A stretch of DNA of 10,602 nt from Zoogloeaceae bacterium (GTDB taxonomy: Bacteria; Pseudomonadota; Gammaproteobacteria; Burkholderiales; Rhodocyclaceae). Numbering within the stretch: position 1 is the stretch's first letter; each line of letters begins with the position of its first letter. A program made the translations under genes and the position numbers. The notes beneath the pieces are model-generated. The model saw only the letters and a list, made by a program, of their open reading frames with translations. It searched no databases and was not told the origin of the DNA. This document shows, one piece after another, positions 5,768 to 10,602 of the stretch. The DNA lies in assembly GCA_031290955.1 (NCBI GenBank), contig JAISLJ010000224.1:1-10602 (forward strand). Reading direction: 5' to 3'.

Positions 5768-6745
5768 ATGTCTCCTGCTGCCCTGCATTCCGTTTCCGAC
5801 ACATCCGCGCCGCGCCATCTCTGGACGGTGGAAGAGGCGCTGGCGCTCTATGCCTTGCCGTTCATGGACCTCCTCTGGCAGGCGCAGGAAGCGCATCGGC
5901 GGCAGTTCGACGCCAACGCCATCCAGCGTTCAACGCTCATTTCCGTGAAGACCGGCGGCTGTTCGGAGGATTGCGGTTATTGTTCCCAATCCGCCCGCTA
6001 CGGCACGGATGTGGCGCGGGAGCGCCTGATGCCCGTCGACGAGGTGGTGGCTGCGGCAAGGGCAGCCCAGGAAAAGGGCGCTTCGCGCTTCTGCATGGGG
6101 GCGGCCTGGAAAAGTCCCAAGAAGAGCGATCTCGAAAGCGTGCTGGAAATGGTGCGCGAGGTGAAGGCGCTGGGCTTGCAGACCTGCGTCACCCTGGGCA
6201 TGCTGAAGACGGGGCAGGCGGAAAAACTGAAGGAAGCCGGGCTGGACTACTACAACCACAATCTGGATACAGACCGGGAATTCTACGGCAAGGTCATCAC
6301 AACCCATTCCCACGAGGAGCGTCTGGATACCCTGCAACAGGTGCGCGAGGCCGGGATCCGCATTTGTTCCGGCGGCATCATCGGCATGGGGGAGAGCCGC
6401 GGGAACCGGGCGGCGATGCTGGTGCAGCTGGCCAATCTTCCCGTGCCGCCGGAATCCGTGCCCATCAATCATCTCGTGCCCATCCCCGGCACGCCGCTTG
6501 CCGACCAGCCGCCGCTTGATCCCTTCGAGTTTGTGCGCACCATCGCCGTTGCCCGCATCCTCATGCCTGCTTCCTGGGTGCGCCTTTCCGCCGGACGCCG
6601 GGAAATGAGCGACGAATTGCAGGCGCTCTGCTTTCTCGCCGGGGCGAATTCCATGTTCTATGGCGACCATCTCCTCACCACGGGCAATGCGGATTTCGAT
6701 GCCGACGACGCCCTGTTCGCGCGCCTGGGGCTGAAGGCCGTCTAG
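5768..6745 (+). CDS. bioB: Biotin synthase
   Basis: This 325-residue radical SAM enzyme inserts sulfur into dethiobiotin, the last step of biotin synthesis. The SAM-cluster motif C-x3-C-x2-C is C65, C69, C72 (GGCSEDCGYCSQS). The [2Fe-2S] ligands also align: C109 (FCMGAAWKSP), C140 (LQTCVTLGML), C200 (RICSGGIIGMGES) and R272 (RLSAGRREMS). The numbering is E. coli BioB plus 12 throughout, so no catalytic residue is missing. AAGGA at 5756-5760, seven bases before the ATG, is a good ribosome binding site. The other bio genes are not in the window; BioB outside a bio cluster is common in betaproteobacteria. rpiA begins 54 bases downstream without an obvious terminator, so co-transcription is plausible. 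Confidence 0.98.
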   Translation: MSPAALHSVSDTSAPRHLWTVEEALALYALPFMDLLWQAQEAHRRQFDANAIQRSTLISVKTGGCSEDCGYCSQSARYGTDVARERLMPVDEVVAAARAAQEKGASRFCMGAAWKSPKKSDLESVLEMVREVKALGLQTCVTLGMLKTGQAEKLKEAGLDYYNHNLDTDREFYGKVITTHSHEERLDTLQQVREAGIRICSGGIIGMGESRGNRAAMLVQLANLPVPPESVPINHLVPIPGTPLADQPPLDPFEFVRTIAVARILMPASWVRLSAGRREMSDELQALCFLAGANSMFYGDHLLTTGNADFDADDALFARLGLKAV

Positions 6746-6799
6746 GCCAGGGCATTCCAGATACGCCAGACATTTCCAACCCTTCCGGAAACAACGCCC

Positions 6800-7504
6800 A
6801 TGACGCAGCAAGATGAACAAAAGGAAGCCGTGGCCCAGGCGGCGGCGGCCCATGTGCGGGAAAACCTGCCGCAAGGCGCGCTGCTGGGCGTGGGGACAGG
6901 ATCCACCGCCAACCGCTTCATTGCCGCGCTCGCGCCGTTCCGGGAACGTCTGGGCGGGGCCGTCGCCAGTTCGGAGGCCAGCCGCGAACGCCTGACGGCG
7001 CTTGGCATCCGCGTCGTGGATCTGAACGAGGTCACGGAACTTGCCCTCTACGTGGATGGCGCGGACGAAATCGATCCCGGCCTGTCCATGCTGAAGGGCG
7101 GCGGCGGGGCGCTGACCCGCGAGAAGATCGTCGCTGCCGCCGCCCGCGTCTTCGTGTGCATTGCCGACGCGAAGAAGCGTGTCCCGGTGCTGGGCAAGTT
7201 CCCGCTGCCCGTCGAGGTCATCCCGATGGCGACAAACCTTGTGGCGCGCGCCTTCACGGAACTGGGCGGCGCACCCCGCTTGCGCGCGGGCTTCGTGACC
7301 GACAACGGCAACGTGATTCTGGACGTACACGGCCTTGCCATTCCCGATCCGCTGGCTCTGGAAGCCCGCATCAACCAGATCCCCGGCGTCGTCACCAACG
7401 GCCTCTTCGCCCAACGCGGCGCGGACATCCTGCTCCTGGGAACAGAAACCGGCATCCTGCGCTTCGAGCGCACAAGGGACGGGAGCCCGGAATCGAAGGA
7501 CTGA
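6800..7504 (+). CDS. rpiA: Ribose-5-phosphate isomerase A
   Basis: This 234-residue cytoplasmic enzyme interconverts ribose 5-phosphate and ribulose 5-phosphate in the pentose phosphate pathway. The phosphate-binding loop GVGTGSTANRF lies at residues 30-40. The catalytic signatures are DGADEID (D86, D89) and KGGGGALTREKI (K99, E108). These equal the E. coli D81, D84, K94 and E103 positions plus five. It is slightly longer than E. coli RpiA (219 residues), mainly through a polar C-terminal tail (RTRDGSPESKD). A weak GGAAA at 6787-6791 precedes the ATG by eight bases. It follows bioB closely but has no pathway link to it. A 227-bp gap separates it from cutA. Confidence 0.97.
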   Translation: MTQQDEQKEAVAQAAAAHVRENLPQGALLGVGTGSTANRFIAALAPFRERLGGAVASSEASRERLTALGIRVVDLNEVTELALYVDGADEIDPGLSMLKGGGGALTREKIVAAAARVFVCIADAKKRVPVLGKFPLPVEVIPMATNLVARAFTELGGAPRLRAGFVTDNGNVILDVHGLAIPDPLALEARINQIPGVVTNGLFAQRGADILLLGTETGILRFERTRDGSPESKD

Positions 7505-7515
7505 GGCCAAAAGAA

Positions 7516-7532
7516 TTTGCCGGGATGGCAAA
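7516..7532 (+). terminator. Weak hairpin after rpiA
   Basis: TTTGCC-GGGAT-GGCAAA is a six-base-pair stem with a five-base loop, 12 bases after the rpiA stop codon. No T-run follows on the + strand. It could end transcription weakly or protect the 3' end. Confidence 0.3.
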
Positions 7533-7570
7533 AGGCTCGGAAGAGAAAAGGAAATTGTGGGTAAACGTAA

Positions 7571-7614
7571 GCCAAGCGTGGGAGCGCAAGGCAGGCAGCG
7601 GCGCAAATGTGAGG
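7571..7614 (-). repeat. Decayed fragment of the composite repeat in the rpiA-cutA gap
   Basis: The + strand begins with GCCAAGCGTGGGAG, identical to R3 at 10265-10278. It continues with a diverged match, AAGGCAGGCAGCGGCGC against AAGGCAAGCGGCGGCGC, and ends in GTGAGG like R3 at 10309. It shares the R3-specific GTGGGAG variant rather than the R1/R2 form. No other modules remain, so this looks like an old, mostly deleted copy in the same orientation as R3. Confidence 0.6.
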
Positions 7615-7731
7615 AAGAGACCGCCCCCCTTGCCCCGTTCGTTGTACACTTCCCCACTTTGCAATTCTCATCCGGGTGGGCGCGGGAAGCGGTGGTGTTT
7701 CCGTGTCCCTGGCCCGGACGCACTCCACGAC

Positions 7732-8082
7732 ATGATGCCGGAAGACGATATCCTGCTGGTTCTGACCACACTGCCTGGCATGGAAAGCGCCGAGCGCCTG
7801 GCGGCTGACGTGATCGAGGCGCGCCTGGCCGCCTGTGTGCAGATCCTCTCGCCCTGCCGCTCCCTGTATCGCTGGCAGGGCAAGGTGGAGGCGGCGACGG
7901 AAATCCCGCTCCTCATCAAGACCCGCGCCAGCCGTTATCAGGCGCTCGAAGCGGCCCTCTGCGCCGGGCATCCCTACGAAATCCCGGAAATCCTTGCCTT
8001 CTCCGCACGGAACGGCTATGCGGGCTATCTGGATTGGGTGCGGGCGGAAACGGCGGATGCAGTGCCGGAGGCCGCGTCATGA
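7732..8082 (+). CDS. cutA: CutA1 divalent-cation tolerance protein
   Basis: This 116-residue small protein is of the CutA1 type, a trimeric ferredoxin-like fold linked to copper and divalent-metal tolerance whose exact role is unsettled. Family marks are LAACVQILSPCRSLYRWQGKV (residues 32-52), then EIPLLIKTR, then HPYEIPEILAF near 80-90, holding the conserved Cys35, His80 and Glu83. The length matches the family (about 105-115 residues). Two adjacent ATG codons at 7732 and 7735 are both possible starts; no clear Shine-Dalgarno favours one. The frame is open much further upstream, to 7156, but that extension overlaps rpiA and is not real. The stop overlaps the dsbD start (ATGA), the same cutA-dsbD order as in E. 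coli. Confidence 0.95.
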   Translation: MMPEDDILLVLTTLPGMESAERLAADVIEARLAACVQILSPCRSLYRWQGKVEAATEIPLLIKTRASRYQALEAALCAGHPYEIPEILAFSARNGYAGYLDWVRAETADAVPEAAS

Positions 8083-10004
8083 GGCGCTTCCTGTGTTCCC
8101 GGCGCTTGCGCTTCCATTGGCGCTTTCTCATGCTGCTGGCGGGATTCCTGTCCGGGGCCTTTTCCACGCTCACGCTGTACGCGCAGGAATTCCTTGATCC
8201 TGCCGTCGCCTTCCGGGTTTCCATCGCGGCGCAGGACGGGCAAACGCTCGCCGTGCGCTTTGCCATCGCGCCGGGCTATTACCTGTATCGTGACAAATTC
8301 CGCTTCAGTTCCGCGGATGGCCCACGACTGGGCGCGGCGGAATTCCCTCCGGGCAAGGTGAAAGAGGACGAAATCTTTGGCCGGGTGGAAGTCCATGACC
8401 GCGATTTCACCGTGCGCCTGCCGGTCGAGCGCAACGCCTCCGGAGCACTGCGCTTTTCCCTGCTCGTCACGTTCCAGGGCTGCGCCGAAGCGGGATTGTG
8501 CTATCCGCCGCAAACAACGACCCTGCTGGCGAACCTGCCCGCCGCGTCGGCCTTGACCGCCCTTCCCGGCACAACGGGCGACGCCGCCGGGGACGCTCCC
8601 GCGGTTTCACCCGGCAACGACGAGAGCCGCATCGCCGAACGGCTGCGGACGGGCGGCTTCCTCGCCAACCTGCTCGCCTTCTTCCTCGCCGGGCTGCTGC
8701 TTGCCTTCACGCCGTGCGTCCTGCCGATGCTCCCCATTCTTTCCAGCATCATCGTCGGGCAGGGGAAACAGGTCTCCCGGAAGACGGGCTTCGCCCTGTC
8801 GCTCGCCTATGTGCTGGGAATGGCGCTCGCCTATGCCGGCGCGGGCGTCGCCGCCGGGCTGACCGGCAATTTCCTCGCGGCGGCGCTGCAAAACGCCTGG
8901 GTGCTGGTTCCCTTCGCGGCGATCTTCGTCCTCCTCGCCTTTTCCATGTTCGGCTTCTATTCCTTGCAGCTTCCCGCCGCGCTGCAAGGCAGGCTCGCGG
9001 CGCAGTCCGGCAGCATCGCGCAACGTCCCGGCCTGCGCGGGCTTGCCGTGTTCCTCATGGGCGCCGTCTCGGCCCTGATCGTCAGTCCCTGCGTCGCGGC
9101 GCCGCTGGCGGGGGCGCTCCTCTACATCGGCAAGACCGGGGACGCCTTCCTGGGCGGCGCGGCGCTGTTTACGATGGCCTTGGGCATGGGCGTGCCGCTC
9201 CTTTTGATCGGGCTTTCCGCCGGAACCCTCCTGCCGCGCTCCGGCCCCTGGATGAAGCGGATCAAGCAGGGTTTTGGCGTTCTCCTGCTCCTGACCGCCG
9301 TCTGGCTGCTTGTGCCGGTCATCCCCGCCTTCGCGGTGATGCTTGCCGATGCCCTGATCCTGATGTTCTCCGCCCTCCACCTGCGGGCACTGGAACCGCT
9401 CCCTCCCGAAGCGCGAAGCGGCGAGCGTTTCTGGAAAGGCATTGGCATCCTCCTTTTCCTTACCGGAGTATCACTGTTCATTGGCCTTTTGGGCGGCAGC
9501 CGCGACCCGCTGCAACCGCTGGCGGTTTTCCAGCAGCGCACAAATCCTGAAATTCCCGTCACAACCGCCACAAGCGCCGCGCCCGTCGCAACGCCGGTGG
9601 CGGAAATCGCCGCGGATGTGCCCGCCTTCGCGCCCATCACCAGCCTGGACGAACTCGAACAGGGCCTCTCCGTAGCCCGGTCGCGGCAACAAGCCGTGCT
9701 CATCGATTTCTATGCCGACTGGTGCCGGGACTGCAAGGAAATGGAACGCCTGACCTTCGCAGACCCCGCCATCCGCGAGCGCCTGCGCGCCTTCCAGCTT
9801 TTCCGGGTCGACGTCACCGCCAACCGCGCGCAGGACAAGGCGTTGTTGCAACGCTTCCAGCTCTTCGGCCCGCCGGGCATCATCTTCTTTGATGCGGATG
9901 GCAAGGAACGCGCGGAGGCCAAGGTCGTCGGCTTCAAGAACGCCGAAGCCTTCGCCAAGGCGCTTGATGGCGTTGGGAGCGTCAGGGGCGAGAGCATCCA
10001 TTAA
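8079..10004 (+). CDS. dsbD: Thiol:disulfide interchange protein DsbD
   Basis: This 641-residue inner-membrane protein passes electrons from cytoplasmic thioredoxin to periplasmic DsbC, DsbG and cytochrome c maturation proteins. An Arg-rich n-region and hydrophobic stretch (about residues 1-35, probable cleavage after YA) form the signal peptide. The periplasmic alpha domain has C135 and C141 (FQGCAEAGLCYPP). The membrane core of about eight helices has C213 (FTPCVLPMLP) and C338 (VSPCVAAPLAG). The C-terminal thioredoxin-like gamma domain has the C549-R-D-C552 motif (FYADWCRDCKEM). All six redox cysteines are present. It is longer than E. coli DsbD (565 residues), partly through an Ala/Pro/Thr-rich linker near 485-520. 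The start overlaps the cutA stop (ATGA), with GGAG at 8067-8070 eight bases upstream; the earlier in-frame ATG at 8034 lies inside cutA. Confidence 0.97.
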   Translation: MRRFLCSRRLRFHWRFLMLLAGFLSGAFSTLTLYAQEFLDPAVAFRVSIAAQDGQTLAVRFAIAPGYYLYRDKFRFSSADGPRLGAAEFPPGKVKEDEIFGRVEVHDRDFTVRLPVERNASGALRFSLLVTFQGCAEAGLCYPPQTTTLLANLPAASALTALPGTTGDAAGDAPAVSPGNDESRIAERLRTGGFLANLLAFFLAGLLLAFTPCVLPMLPILSSIIVGQGKQVSRKTGFALSLAYVLGMALAYAGAGVAAGLTGNFLAAALQNAWVLVPFAAIFVLLAFSMFGFYSLQLPAALQGRLAAQSGSIAQRPGLRGLAVFLMGAVSALIVSPCVAAPLAGALLYIGKTGDAFLGGAALFTMALGMGVPLLLIGLSAGTLLPRSGPWMKRIKQGFGVLLLLTAVWLLVPVIPAFAVMLADALILMFSALHLRALEPLPPEARSGERFWKGIGILLFLTGVSLFIGLLGGSRDPLQPLAVFQQRTNPEIPVTTATSAAPVATPVAEIAADVPAFAPITSLDELEQGLSVARSRQQAVLIDFYADWCRDCKEMERLTFADPAIRERLRAFQLFRVDVTANRAQDKALLQRFQLFGPPGIIFFDADGKERAEAKVVGFKNAEAFAKALDGVGSVRGESIH

Positions 10005-10030
10005 CGGTTTCGCATGAAAAGCCCGCCCTC

Positions 10031-10046
10031 TCCCGGCCTTTCGGGA
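10031..10046 (+). terminator. Small hairpin after dsbD
   Basis: TCCCG-GCCTTT-CGGGA forms a five-base-pair stem 26 bases after the dsbD stop codon. No T-run follows, so termination is uncertain. The preceding CCCGCCCTC resembles repeat sequence. Confidence 0.25.
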
Positions 10047-10086
10047 AGCCCAGGGGGATTGTGTGATTGTCCATCCTCCACCATTT

Positions 10087-10365
10087 GGCGCGAACGCGCC
10101 CATCTCTTTCCCCCTCGCCCGCTTGGCGGGAAAGGGAATTGCCGTCTGCAAGACCGCTCATTTCTCCCAACCTTCCAGCAGAAATAACGCCCAAGGAAAA
10201 GTATGCGGCGCTTCGCGCCGAAGGGTGTGCGCCCTCTCCTGCCCCTGCCGGGGCATCCTCCCCCGCCAAGCGTGGGAGGAAAAGGCAAGCGGCGGCGCGG
10301 GCGGTGAGGCTATCGCGCAGATAAGCGCCGATGGATTGCCACGGGCCTTCGGCCCTCGCAATGAC
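10087..10365 (-). repeat. Composite hairpin repeat, copy R3 (with head)
   Basis: R3 is inverted and lies in the 492-bp gap between dsbD and leuS; the rest of that gap holds only the small hairpin at 10031-10046 and the leuS leader. Read on the - strand it starts with the head GTCATTGCGAG, GGGCC-GAA-GGCCC, GTGGCAATCC (10365-10333). It continues with the R2 modules: GCCCC-GGCA-GGGGC at 10241-10254, the 19-base core at 10202-10220, a GTCT-TGC-AGAC hairpin in place of GAGCG/CGCTC, and the long stem at 10112-10136. It ends with the 17 bases also found at the end of R1. It lacks the 15-base R2 insert and has 30 fewer bases between core and long stem. Confidence 0.9.
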
Positions 10366-10456
10366 GGGAGTTTTGGAGTTTGCAGAAAAAATCGAAGCCC
10401 GCTTTCCCGAACCCTCCCGCCGCTGTGTAGATACCTATGCTCCCCAACCCATAGCG

Positions 10457-10462
10457 TATAAT
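10457..10462 (+). promoter_or_regulatory. Candidate leuS -10 box
   Basis: A perfect TATAAT lies 34 bases before the leuS ATG and just right of R3. No good -35 box is found 16-18 bases upstream (the sequence there is about CCTATG), nor a TGn extension. A transcript would start near 10469 with a leader of about 28 bases. Confidence 0.5.
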
Positions 10463-10496
10463 CCCCTGCTTCCCACTCACCAAACCTCCCCCCACC

Positions 10497-10602
10497 ATGC
10501 AAGAAAAATACGCCCCCGCCGAAGTCGAGCGCGCCGCCCAGGCGCATTGGCAGGCGACCGCCGCCGACCGCGCCGTCGAGGACGCCTCCCGTCCCAAATA
10601 TT
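10497..10602 (+). CDS. leuS: Leucyl-tRNA synthetase, N-terminal part (cut by window end)
   Basis: Thirty-five codons are visible, encoding MQEKYAPAEVERAAQAHW and continuing to SRPKY. This is the typical proteobacterial LeuRS opening (M-Q-E-x-Y-x-P-x-x-[IV]-E-x-x-x-Q-x-x-W), a class I enzyme that charges tRNA-Leu. The HIGH motif would lie just beyond the window. The call rests on a short stretch but the pattern is distinctive. No Shine-Dalgarno precedes the ATG; the leader there is C-rich (CCTCCCCCCACC). Confidence 0.88.
   Translation, partial: MQEKYAPAEVERAAQAHWQATAADRAVEDASRPKY

Noticed and set aside
7630..7669. A promoter for cutA in the rpiA-cutA gap
   Set aside because: TTGCCC, TTGTAC, TACACT and GCAATT are present, but no pair of them has a spacing of 15-19 bases.
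5930..7771. A 613-codon - strand open frame across bioB, rpiA and the gap
   Set aside because: It is antisense to two confidently identified enzymes with all catalytic residues, and has no recognisable domain of its own.
7156..8082. A 308-codon frame that would give CutA a long N-terminal extension
   Set aside because: The first part overlaps rpiA out of frame and is Arg/Pro-rich. CutA homology starts at about 7741 and the 116-residue form fits the family length.
9405..9425. A GCGAAGC-containing stretch inside dsbD as a repeat copy
   Set aside because: Only the short GCGAAGC heptamer is shared. The flanking modules are absent and the dsbD frame continues normally through it.

Overview
The window is about 10.6 kb of GC-rich chromosome from a proteobacterium, most likely a betaproteobacterium. 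This rests on the cutA-dsbD pair, a MetRS with a fused C-terminal tRNA-binding domain, the N-terminus of LeuRS, and general protein character; the genus cannot be read from the sequence. All intact genes are on the + strand and are mostly housekeeping: metG (692-2755), a SulP-family anion transporter (3794-5608), bioB (5768-6745), rpiA (6800-7504), cutA (7732-8082), dsbD (8079-10004) and the first 35 codons of leuS (from 10497).

The left edge is different. A complete TPP riboswitch aptamer lies on the - strand at 2-82 and points out of the window, so a thiamin gene (thiC is the usual candidate) should begin just beyond position 1. Directly upstream of it is the C-terminal scrap of a DDE integrase/transposase (127-372, - strand), followed by about 270 bp of unrecognised sequence before the metG promoter region.

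The non-genic sequence is the most unusual part. The 1,038-bp gap between metG and the transporter and the 492-bp gap between dsbD and leuS hold three copies of a composite repeat of about 280-340 bp (R1 2888-3203 +, R2 3346-3687 +, R3 10087-10365 -). Partial copies lie at 2791-2820, 3682-3720 and 7571-7614. Each copy is a string of short GC-rich hairpins, many with three-base loops. A 19-base core is identical in four places, some stems differ by paired changes that keep the pairing, and every length difference measured between copies is a multiple of three. The repeat is nearly free of stop codons in several frames, so it creates long ORFs that look spurious. It resembles REP/BIME-type elements but is longer and more modular. 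No mobilising enzyme is present in the window.

Functionally, bioB and rpiA (54-bp gap) may be co-transcribed. cutA and dsbD overlap by ATGA and are very probably translationally coupled. The transporter stands alone. No tRNA, rRNA, CRISPR array or complete insertion sequence was found.
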